A DNA stretch of 64,000 nucleotides from positions 409,733 through 473,732 of the forward strand of contig NZ_QOLA01000004.1 of assembly GCF_003324565.1 (NCBI RefSeq). Direction: 5' to 3'. The notes beneath the pieces were generated by a model. The model was given only the letters and a program-made list of their open reading frames with translations. It searched no databases and was not told the origin of the DNA. Each line of letters begins with the position of its first letter. The stretch's first letter is position 1. Position numbers and translations under genes: made by a program. The stretch comes from Streptomyces sp. SDr-06 (GTDB lineage: Bacteria > Actinomycetota > Actinomycetes > Streptomycetales > Streptomycetaceae). Positions 7,966 through 17,094 of this stretch are shown piece after piece.

Positions 7966-10182
7966 ATGAGCAACATCCCTGAGACCGGCCGCACCCCCCG
8001 GGTGCAGATCCGGCTCATCATCATCCAGGTCCTGGTCTTCTCGCTCCTGCTGACGCTGGGCGGACGCCTGTGGTACCTCCAGATCCGCAACGGCCAGGAG
8101 TACGAGGACGAGGCCAAGAACAACCACGTCCAGCAGGTCGTCCAGCCCGCCGTGCGCGGCTCGATCCTCGACGCCCGCGGCGTGCCGCTCGCCGACAACG
8201 AGACGCGCCTGGTGGTCTCCGCCTCGCGCACCGACCTGTCGAAGATGCCCGACCGGGGCAAGGCCGTCCTGACCCGGCTCGCCGCCGTGCTCGGCATGAA
8301 GCCGCAGGACGTCATGGACAAGGTCAGGCTCTGCGACGCCAAGACCCCCAAGCCCTGCTGGAACGGCTCCCCGTACCAGCCGATCCCGGTCACCGACAAG
8401 GCCACCACCCAGCAGGCCCTCCAGATCCGCGAACGCTCCGAGGACTTCCCCGGCATCACCGCCGACCCCACCGCCGTACGCCGCTACCCCGCGCCCGGCA
8501 AGGCCAACACCGCCCAGGTGCTCGGCTACCTCTCGCCCGTCACCGACGACGAGATCACCAAGGCGAAGAACAGCGACTCGCCCTATCTGCGCTCCGACCA
8601 GGTCGGCCGCTCCGGCCTGGAGCGCACGTACGACAAGCAGCTGCGCGGCAAGGCGGGCATCACCCGGTACGAGGTGGACAACCTCGGGCGGGTCATCGGG
8701 CAGGCCCAGAGCGACAAGGCGCAGCCCGGCTCCAACGTCGTCACGTCGATAGACGCACGCGTGCAGGCCGTCGCCGAGTACGAGCTGAACAACGCGATGG
8801 TCGAGGCCCGCAAGCAGTTCGACAAGATCACCAACGAGAACTACAAGGCGGACTCCGGCGCCGTCGTCGTGATGGAGGCCAAGACCGGCCGCATCGTGGC
8901 CATGGCCTCCGCCCCCACCTACGACCCGAACGTCTGGGTCGGCGGCATCTCCGGCAAGGACTACCAGGCGCTCACCGGCAAGGACAGCGACTACCCGCTG
9001 CTGAACCGCGCCATACAGGGTCAGGCCGCGCCCGGCTCGACGTTCAAGGTGGTCTCCACGGCCGCCGCGGTCGAGGCCGGCTACAAGTGGGACGGCGGCT
9101 ACCCCTGCACCAGCTCGTACTCCGTGGGCGGCCAGGTCTTCAAGAACTTCGAGGGGGAGAACTTCGGCCCCATCTCGCTCGGCCGCGCCCTGGAGGTCTC
9201 CTGCGACACCGTCTTCTACGGGCTCGCCGACAACGAGTGGAAGAGGGACGGCGGGATCAACCCGAAGAAGGGCCAGCCCAAGGACTACTTCTACAAGGCG
9301 GCCCACCAGTTCGGCCTCGGCAAGCCCACCGGCGTGGACCTGCCCAACGAGGTCACCGGCCGCGTCCCGGACCGCCAGTGGAAGGAGAACTACTGGGCGG
9401 CCAACAAGGACGGCTGGTGCAAGACCGGCAAGAAGGACGGCAGTTACGTCGAGAAGATCTCGTACGAGAACTGCCTCGAAGGCAACAAGATGCGCGAGGG
9501 CGACTCGATCAACTACTCCATCGGCCAGGGCGACACCCTCGTCACCCCGATCCAGGAGGCCATGATCTACGGAGCGCTCGCCAACGGCGGCACCATGCAC
9601 ACCCCGACCATCGGCAAGGCGATCGTCAGCGCCGACGGCAAGAACGTCCAGGAGATCCAGCCGAAGGTCAACGGCAAGCTGCCGATCACCCAGGCCACCC
9701 TCGACGGCATGAACAAGGCCCTCGCGGGCGTCGTCACCGGCGGTACCGCCGCCTGGAAGTTCCAGGGCTGGCCGCAGGACAAGATCGAACTGCACGCCAA
9801 GACCGGCACCGCCGAGGTCTACGGCAAGCAGACCACCTCGTGGCTCGCCACGTACTCCAAGGACTACACGGTCGTCATGACCATCGCCCAGGCCGGTACG
9901 GGTTCCGGCGCCTCCGGTGAGGCCGTGCGCAAGATCTACGAGGCGATGTACGGCATCGACGACTCCGGGAAGCAGGACCTCAAGCGCGCCCTGCTGCCGC
10001 AGCCCGAGCAGTCCCTGCCCAAGATCCAGGCCGACGGCTCCATCGACGCCCCCACGGTCACCGCCTACGACCCGGACGCCGGCAAGACCAAGGGCAAGGA
10101 CCCCAAGCAGCCCGACGGCCAGCCGCAGCCGAACAGCAGCCCGGCGACCAACGTCGACAACCGCAACCCACGAAGGGACTAG
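7966..10182 (+). CDS. mrdA: Penicillin-binding protein 2 (class B transpeptidase)
   Basis: Periplasm-facing DD-transpeptidase that cross-links peptidoglycan made by RodA. One N-terminal helix (IRLIIIQVLVFSLLLTLGGRLWYLQI) is followed by the PBP dimerisation domain with RGSILDARGVPLADN and then the transpeptidase domain. Catalytic Ser358 lies in STFK, SCDTVFY holds the second motif, and the KTG box is AKTGTAEVYG near residue 612. The C-terminal ~70 residues are a Lys/Pro/Gln-rich tail. At 738 residues it is long for PBP2. Its stop lies 4 nt before the rodA ATG, so the two are surely cotranslated; class B PBP plus SEDS protein is the usual working pair. Confidence 0.96.
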   Translation: MSNIPETGRTPRVQIRLIIIQVLVFSLLLTLGGRLWYLQIRNGQEYEDEAKNNHVQQVVQPAVRGSILDARGVPLADNETRLVVSASRTDLSKMPDRGKAVLTRLAAVLGMKPQDVMDKVRLCDAKTPKPCWNGSPYQPIPVTDKATTQQALQIRERSEDFPGITADPTAVRRYPAPGKANTAQVLGYLSPVTDDEITKAKNSDSPYLRSDQVGRSGLERTYDKQLRGKAGITRYEVDNLGRVIGQAQSDKAQPGSNVVTSIDARVQAVAEYELNNAMVEARKQFDKITNENYKADSGAVVVMEAKTGRIVAMASAPTYDPNVWVGGISGKDYQALTGKDSDYPLLNRAIQGQAAPGSTFKVVSTAAAVEAGYKWDGGYPCTSSYSVGGQVFKNFEGENFGPISLGRALEVSCDTVFYGLADNEWKRDGGINPKKGQPKDYFYKAAHQFGLGKPTGVDLPNEVTGRVPDRQWKENYWAANKDGWCKTGKKDGSYVEKISYENCLEGNKMREGDSINYSIGQGDTLVTPIQEAMIYGALANGGTMHTPTIGKAIVSADGKNVQEIQPKVNGKLPITQATLDGMNKALAGVVTGGTAAWKFQGWPQDKIELHAKTGTAEVYGKQTTSWLATYSKDYTVVMTIAQAGTGSGASGEAVRKIYEAMYGIDDSGKQDLKRALLPQPEQSLPKIQADGSIDAPTVTAYDPDAGKTKGKDPKQPDGQPQPNSSPATNVDNRNPRRD

Positions 10183-10186
10183 CGCC

Positions 10187-11380
10187 ATGGCAGGCTTCTC
10201 CGTCCAGCGCTACGCCCCCAAGGAGCGCGGCGCCTTCGCTAGACTGACGGCACGCGACTCGGTGCTGCGCAGACTCGACTGGCCGCTGCTGCTCGCGGCC
10301 CTCGCGCTCTGCCTGATCGGCTCGCTCCTGGTGTGGTCCGCGACCCGCAACCGCACCAGCATCAACCAGGGCGACCCGTACTTCTTCCTGATCCGGCACA
10401 TCATGAACGCCGGCATCGGACTCTGCCTGATGATCGGCACCATCTGGCTGGGCCACCGCACCCTGCGCGGCGCCGTGCCCATCCTGTACGGGCTGTCCAT
10501 CCTGCTGCTGCTCGCGGTGCTCTCGCCGCTCGGCGCCACCGTCAACGGCGCGCACTCCTGGATCGTGCTCGGCGGCGGGTTCTCCCTCCAGCCCTCCGAG
10601 TTCGCCAAGATCGCGATCATCCTGTGCATGGCGATGCTGCTCGCGGCCCGGGTGGACGCGGGCGACCAACCGCACCCCGACCACCGCACGGTGATGAAGG
10701 CCCTCGGCCTCGCGCTGATCCCCATCGGCTGCATCATGCTGATGCCCGACCTCGGCTCGACCATGGTCATCGTGGTGCTCATCCTCGGCGTGCTGCTGGC
10801 CTCCGGGGCCTCCAACCGCTGGGTCTTCGGGCTGCTCGGCGCCGGGGTGGTCGGGTCGGTCCTGGTCGCCGCGCTCGGGATACTGGACAAGTACCAGATC
10901 AACCGCTTCGCCGCGTTCGCCAACCCCAACCTCGACCCGGCCGGCGTCGGCTACAACACCAGCCAGGCGAGGATCGCGATCGGCTCGGGCGGGCTGACCG
11001 GCACCGGGCTCTTCAAGGGCTCGCAGACCACCGGGCAGTTCGTTCCCGAACAGCAGACGGACTTCGTCTTCACGGTCGCCGGAGAGGAACTCGGCTTCGT
11101 CGGCGCGGGCCTGATCATCGTGCTGATCGGCGTCGTCCTGTGGCGCGCCTGCCGCATCGCCCGCGAGACCACGGAGCTGTACGGCACCATCGTGGCGGCC
11201 GGCATCATCGCCTGGTTCGCCTTCCAGTCCTTCGAGAACATCGGCATGACGCTCGGCATCATGCCGGTGGCGGGCATCCCGCTGCCCTTCGTCTCCTACG
11301 GAGGCTCGTCCATGTTCGCGGTGTGGGTCGCCATAGGGCTGCTCCAGTCGATCCGCGTGCAGCGGCCGATAACGGCCTAG
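10187..11380 (+). CDS. rodA: RodA-type SEDS peptidoglycan polymerase (Sfr)
   Basis: Ten-helix SEDS glycosyltransferase that polymerises lipid II with PBP2. Helices start at WPLLLAALALCLIGSLLVW. SEDS signatures are NGAHSWIVLGGGFSLQPSEFAKIA, PDLGSTMVIVVLILGVLLASG, FVPEQQTDFVFTVAGEELGFVGAG (with the catalytic-loop Asp) and the C-terminal GIPLPFVSYGGSSMFAVWVAIGLL. ATG 10187 follows the pbp2 stop by 4 nt, with GAAGGG inside the pbp2 end. In S. coelicolor the equivalent gene is called sfr. A GC-rich hairpin follows, so this closes the mre operon. Confidence 0.95.
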   Translation: MAGFSVQRYAPKERGAFARLTARDSVLRRLDWPLLLAALALCLIGSLLVWSATRNRTSINQGDPYFFLIRHIMNAGIGLCLMIGTIWLGHRTLRGAVPILYGLSILLLLAVLSPLGATVNGAHSWIVLGGGFSLQPSEFAKIAIILCMAMLLAARVDAGDQPHPDHRTVMKALGLALIPIGCIMLMPDLGSTMVIVVLILGVLLASGASNRWVFGLLGAGVVGSVLVAALGILDKYQINRFAAFANPNLDPAGVGYNTSQARIAIGSGGLTGTGLFKGSQTTGQFVPEQQTDFVFTVAGEELGFVGAGLIIVLIGVVLWRACRIARETTELYGTIVAAGIIAWFAFQSFENIGMTLGIMPVAGIPLPFVSYGGSSMFAVWVAIGLLQSIRVQRPITA

Positions 11381-11391
11381 CGGGCGGCGTC

Positions 11392-11423
11392 CCGGACCGG
11401 CCCCGACAGGATGGCCGGTCCGG
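11392..11423 (+). terminator. Terminator of the mre-rodA operon
   Basis: CCGGACCGGCC (11392-11402) pairs perfectly with GGCCGGTCCGG (11413-11423) around a 10-nt loop. Confidence 0.75.
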
Positions 11424-11451
11424 AGCCCTGCCGCCGACCGCCGATCGCGTC

Positions 11452-11457
11452 TAGATT
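11452..11457 (+). promoter_or_regulatory. -10 box of a leaderless promoter
   Basis: TAGATT is exactly 6 nt before the ATG of the CYTH-CHAD gene, and no ribosome site is present. Confidence 0.55.
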
Positions 11458-11463
11458 CTGGTC

Positions 11464-13014
11464 ATGGCGGACACGAAGCGCGAGATCGAGCGGAAATTCG
11501 AGTGCACACCGTCCGACGGGGACCGGGCCCCGCTTCCCGACCTGACCCGGATCCCCGGCGTCGCCGACGTCGTCGACCAGGGCGTCGTCGACCTCGACGC
11601 CGTCTACTACGACACCCCCGACCTGCGCCTTGACGCCGACTCGCTCACCCTGCGCCGCAGAACGGGCGGCGCCGACGCCGGCTGGCACCTGAAGTTCCCG
11701 GTCGGCGCGGGCGTCCGCGACGAGGTCCGGGCCCCGCTCTCCGACCGCCTCCCGGCCTCGCTGTCGGCGCTGCTGCGCTCCCGCGTCCGCGACGGTGAAC
11801 TCCTTCCCGTCGTGCGCCTGCTGTCCACACGCGCCGTACGCCATCTGCTCGCCGACGACCGCACCCTGCTCGCCGAGCTCAGCATCGACACCGTCCGCGC
11901 CGAGGGGCTGCGCGACGGCTCCTCGACGGCCGCCTGGACCGAGATCGAGGTCGAACTCGCCGACGGCGTCGACGACGAGAGCATCCTGGACAGTGTGGAG
12001 AAACGGCTGCGCAAGGCGGGCATCCGGCCCTCGACGAGCTCGTCCAAGGTCGCCAGGGCCCTGCGCGAGACGGCCCCGCACCCGGCCGCCGAGACCGCCA
12101 AGACACCCAGCACCGGGCCCGCCGAAGGCACCGCGGGCGCCCACGTCCTCGGCTACCTGCGGGCCCAGCGCGACGCGCTCGTGGCCCTCGACCCCGCCGT
12201 CCGCCGCGAACTGCCCGACTCCGTCCACCAGATGAGGGTCGCCACCCGGCGCCTGCGCAGCGCCTTCAAGTCGTACGGCAAGGTCCTCGACCGGGATGCC
12301 ACCGACCCCCTCGGCGACGAGCTCAAATGGCTCGCGGCCGAGCTCGGCGTCGACCGCGACCAGGAAGTGCTCACCCAACGCCTGCGGGACCGCATCGCCG
12401 CCATGCCCCGCACCCTGCTCCTCGGGCCGGTGCGCGGCCGGCTCCGCATCTGGGCGGTGGCCCGCCGCGCCGGCTCCCGGCGCCGCGCCGTCGCCGTGCT
12501 CGACGGCAAGCGCTACCTCGCCCTGCTCGGCGCCCTCGACGCGCTGCTCGCGGCCCCGCCGCTGCTCCCCGCGGCCGATGAGCCGGTCGCCGATGTCCTG
12601 CCCAAGGCCGTGCTCAAGGACTACGACCGGCTCGCGGGCCGGGTCCGCACCGCGCTCGACCTGGCCCCCGGCCACCAGCGCGACCTCGCCCTGCACGAGG
12701 CCCGCAAGGCCGCCAAGCGCGCCCGGTACGCCGCCGAGGCCGCCGCCCCCGCGCTCGGCAGGCCCGCCACCAGGTTCGCCAAGCGCATGAAGGCCGTACA
12801 GAACGTGCTCGGCGACCACCAGGACAGCGTGGTCGCCCGCGACGCCCTGCGGCTCCTGGCCATCCAGGCCCACGCGGCCGGCGAGTCCGCGTTCACCTGG
12901 GGGCTCCTGTACGGCCAGGAGGAGGCCACCGCGGCACGGCGGGAGAGCGAACTGCCCGGCGTCTGGGCCCGCGCGAGCGCGCCGAAACTGCGCAGGCGCC
13001 TGACGGCCGGATGA
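11464..13014 (+). CDS. CYTH and CHAD domain protein
   Basis: The N-terminal CYTH domain (residues 1-200) carries the EIERKF signature (ExExK), the metal/triphosphate-binding element of the triphosphate tunnel family, then LRLDADSLTLRRRTGG and WHLKFP. The C-terminal CHAD domain (about 225-510) is helical and His/Arg-rich, with SVHQMRVATRRLRSAFKSY and HEARKAAKRARYAAEAA. CHAD domains bind polyphosphate, so a role in polyphosphate or triphosphate handling is the best inference; the reaction is not known. It stands alone between two hairpin-bounded operons. Confidence 0.9.
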   Translation: MADTKREIERKFECTPSDGDRAPLPDLTRIPGVADVVDQGVVDLDAVYYDTPDLRLDADSLTLRRRTGGADAGWHLKFPVGAGVRDEVRAPLSDRLPASLSALLRSRVRDGELLPVVRLLSTRAVRHLLADDRTLLAELSIDTVRAEGLRDGSSTAAWTEIEVELADGVDDESILDSVEKRLRKAGIRPSTSSSKVARALRETAPHPAAETAKTPSTGPAEGTAGAHVLGYLRAQRDALVALDPAVRRELPDSVHQMRVATRRLRSAFKSYGKVLDRDATDPLGDELKWLAAELGVDRDQEVLTQRLRDRIAAMPRTLLLGPVRGRLRIWAVARRAGSRRRAVAVLDGKRYLALLGALDALLAAPPLLPAADEPVADVLPKAVLKDYDRLAGRVRTALDLAPGHQRDLALHEARKAAKRARYAAEAAAPALGRPATRFAKRMKAVQNVLGDHQDSVVARDALRLLAIQAHAAGESAFTWGLLYGQEEATAARRESELPGVWARASAPKLRRRLTAG

Positions 13015-13045
13015 TCGCCGGGCGAGGGGGCGACCCGGCTCGCGT

Positions 13046-13051
13046 TACGCT
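13046..13051 (+). promoter_or_regulatory. Candidate -10 box of the radical SAM gene
   Basis: TACGCT lies 35 nt before the ATG at 13087, which has its own ribosome site GAAGG. A short leader of about 29 nt would result. No good -35 is seen. Confidence 0.35.
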
Positions 13052-13086
13052 AGAGAGTCGCCCCCTGCCAGCCCACGAAGGTCGAG

Positions 13087-15012
<1,926 letters not shown>

Positions 15013-15029
15013 CCACCCCGTCACACCAG

Positions 15030-15055
15030 GCCCCCTGCCGCAACGGGCGGGGGGC
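15030..15055 (+). terminator. Terminator after the radical SAM gene
   Basis: GCCCCCTGCC pairs with GGCGGGGGGC (one G-U pair) around a short loop, followed by TTTCG. Confidence 0.75.
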
Positions 15056-15075
15056 TTTCGTGCGTCTCTGGGCGC

Positions 15076-15744
15076 ATGGAGAATTCGCCCGGTGCCGAGG
15101 GCCGCGAAGGCTGTCTGACCGTTGCCGTTCGGCTGCCCGTGCGGGTCGTGGTGGTTGTTCTTGTCCTGCCTGTGCGGGTGGTCTGGGACCTTCTCGTTAG
15201 CGGGGTGGAGGCGCTGTGGCGGGGGGTCGTGGTGCCTGTGGGGCGGGTGTTGGTCGTGGTCCCGTTCGGGTGGTTGTACGGCCTGGTGCTGACGCCGCTC
15301 GGCCACGCAATCTCCTGGGTGTACCGGGTGGTGCTCACGCCGATGGGGCGCGGGGTCGGGTGGCTGTTGTGGGCCGTGTTCGTGTGGCCCTGGGTCACGC
15401 TGTGGCGGTACGTCGCCGCGCCGGTGCTGCGGTACGGCCTCGTGGTGCCCGCCGTCTGGTTGTACCGGCACCTGCTGGCGCCGCTCGCGGTGCTGCTGCT
15501 CGTGGTCCCGGCGGTATGGCTGCACCGCACGGTGCTCGCGCCGCTCGGGCGGGCGGCCCTCGTCGTCCTGCGTGAGATCGGCGCCGCGCTCGGACACGCC
15601 TGGCGGATCGGCGGCTTCGTCTCCCGCGCGGTCGGCCGGGGCCTCAAGTGGCTCGTCTGGAACCTCGCCGGGCGGCCCCTGCGCTGGGCGTACGCGACCC
15701 TGCTCGCTCCCGTGGGGCACTGGGTGCGGGACGCGGTGCTGTGA
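15076..15744 (+). CDS. Repetitive hydrophobic membrane protein, probably truncated by an in-frame TGA
   Basis: No known domain. The 222 residues consist of degenerate repeats of about 20-25 residues built around aromatic/basic cores such as WLYGLVLTPLGHAISWVYR, VLTPMGRGVGWLLW, WLYRHLLAPLAVLLLVVP and WLHRTVLAPLGRAALVV. This gives several moderately hydrophobic amphipathic helices with regularly placed Pro-Leu-Gly. The frame ends in ...HWVRDAVL at TGA 15742-15744, but codon usage of the coding type continues in the same frame for another 67 codons. It lies between the radical SAM gene and its DUF2344 partner. The full-length product was probably 289 residues. Confidence 0.72.
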   Translation: MENSPGAEGREGCLTVAVRLPVRVVVVVLVLPVRVVWDLLVSGVEALWRGVVVPVGRVLVVVPFGWLYGLVLTPLGHAISWVYRVVLTPMGRGVGWLLWAVFVWPWVTLWRYVAAPVLRYGLVVPAVWLYRHLLAPLAVLLLVVPAVWLHRTVLAPLGRAALVVLREIGAALGHAWRIGGFVSRAVGRGLKWLVWNLAGRPLRWAYATLLAPVGHWVRDAVL

Positions 15745-15945
15745 CCTGCGGCCCGGGTCGCGCGCGAGGCCCTCGCCACGGCCCGCGAGACTGTGCGGTC
15801 GGCCGGGCGCGACGCCTGGCGGGCGCTGGTCGGCGGGCCGCCCCGGGAACGGGGCGAGCACCGGGCGCGTACTCTGGGTAGTACAACTACTGCCTCCGGC
15901 GCGGTGCCCGCCCCCGAGATCTCCCTTCGCAAGACGGAGGGATGA
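15745..15945 (+). other. In-frame continuation of the hydrophobic repeat protein beyond the TGA
   Basis: Reading on in the frame of 15076, codons stay GC-rich at the third position and give an Ala/Arg helix (ARVAREALATARETVRSAG), then the tail RTLGSTTTASGAVPAPEISL and RKTEG, closed by TGA 15943-15945. The tail resembles endings I remember from full-length streptomycete homologues. This suggests that TGA 15742 is a nonsense mutation or a sequencing difference. Confidence 0.55.
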
Positions 15946-16036
15946 GCCGGGTGGCGGACGGGCCGTGACCGGAGGGACCCCCACAGGACGGTGGGCGGCG
16001 CACACCGCGCCCGCCCCGCACCGAGGAGAAGAACCA

Positions 16037-16858
16037 CTGGGCAAGCGACAGCCCGAAGGCCCGCCGCCCGCACCTGCGGTGCAGCGCATCCGACTGCGCT
16101 ACACCAAGCGCGGCCGCCTCCGGTTCACCAGCCACCGCGACTTCCAGCGTGCCTTCGAGCGGGCCCTGCGCCGCGCCGAGGTACCCATGGCGTACTCGGC
16201 GGGCTTCACCCCGCACCCCAAGGTGTCGTACGCGAACGCCGCGCCCACCGGCGTCGGCTCCGAGGCCGAATACCTGGAGATCGCCCTCACCGCGCAGCGC
16301 GACCCCGAGAAACTGCGCGCCCTGCTCGACGAGTCGCTGCCCACCGGGCTCGACATCGTCGACGCCGTCGAGGTCCGCACCTCGGGCCTCGCCGACCGGC
16401 TGACCGCGTCCGTATGGGAGCTGCGCCTCGACGGCGTCACCGTCGAGGCGGCCGAGAAGGCCGTCGCCGCGTTCCTGGCCGCCGAGACCGTCGAGGTCCA
16501 GCGCAAGACCAAGAACGGCATGCGCACCTTCGACACCCGGGGCGCGGTCGCCGAGCTCCAGGCGCTTCCTCCACAGGCTGATAGGCCTCTCGGCGACGCC
16601 TGTGCGATACTGCGGCTGGTAGTGCGGCACCTGACACCTGCCGTACGACCCGACGACGTCCTGTCCGGTCTCCGAGCTGTGGCCGACCTGGCGCCGCCGG
16701 TCCCCGCAGCGGTGACCAGGCTGGCGCAGGGGCTCTTCGACGAGGAGTCCGGCACGGTGACCGACCCGCTCGCGCCCGACCGCGAGGCAGCCCCGGCCGC
16801 TCCACAAACAGCCGCCGGGACCGTCTCAGCGACGGCGCCGGAAGGTCCCGCCGCGTAA
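16037..16858 (+). CDS. DUF2344 / TIGR03936 radical-SAM-linked protein
   Basis: Partner protein of the radical SAM enzyme at 13087. Diagnostic residues are IRLRYTKRGRLRFTSHRDFQ, RRAEVPMAYSAGFTPHPKVS and ANAAPTGVGSEAEYLEI at the N-terminus, all typical of the family. No standard start codon fits well. GTG 15965 is in frame but lacks a ribosome site and adds 24 low-complexity residues. The codon that yields the family's usual N-terminus (GKRQPEGPPPAPAVQRIR) is CTG 16037, with GAGGAG 8 nt upstream. I chose CTG, giving 273 residues. The C-terminal ~40 residues are Ala/Pro-rich. Confidence 0.85.
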   Translation: MGKRQPEGPPPAPAVQRIRLRYTKRGRLRFTSHRDFQRAFERALRRAEVPMAYSAGFTPHPKVSYANAAPTGVGSEAEYLEIALTAQRDPEKLRALLDESLPTGLDIVDAVEVRTSGLADRLTASVWELRLDGVTVEAAEKAVAAFLAAETVEVQRKTKNGMRTFDTRGAVAELQALPPQADRPLGDACAILRLVVRHLTPAVRPDDVLSGLRAVADLAPPVPAAVTRLAQGLFDEESGTVTDPLAPDREAAPAAPQTAAGTVSATAPEGPAA

Positions 16859-17094
16859 GGGCGGTCGTTGTAGCGCAGCCCTGGCACTCGGGAGCCACCT
16901 GGGTCGGGCCGCGCACTGACCTAAAAGACTTTCGCCAGGCCGTGCGTACAGAGCGCAGGGAACCGGCGAGCCAGACATAACAGCTCCCGTGCGGCGCCCG
17001 CGCCCCGGACGGCGGCACCCGCGCACATCACGCGGTCGTGCCGCCGGACCGGAACAGGCGCGGCGCCCGGGAGCGTGACGGGAGCTACGCCCGC
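16859..17094 (+). other. rne upstream/leader region
   Basis: 236 bp without a gene between the DUF2344 stop and the rne ATG. It contains the only AT-leaning patch nearby (CCTAAAAGACTTTCG at about 16920) and otherwise GC-rich sequence that could fold. No clear -35/-10 pair or T-run is seen. Autoregulation through such a leader is known for E. coli rne; whether it applies here is not visible. Confidence 0.3.

Noticed and set aside
15742..15744. TGA as a selenocysteine codon
   Set aside because: No SECIS-like hairpin follows directly and no redox-protein context exists. A nonsense or sequencing change fits better.
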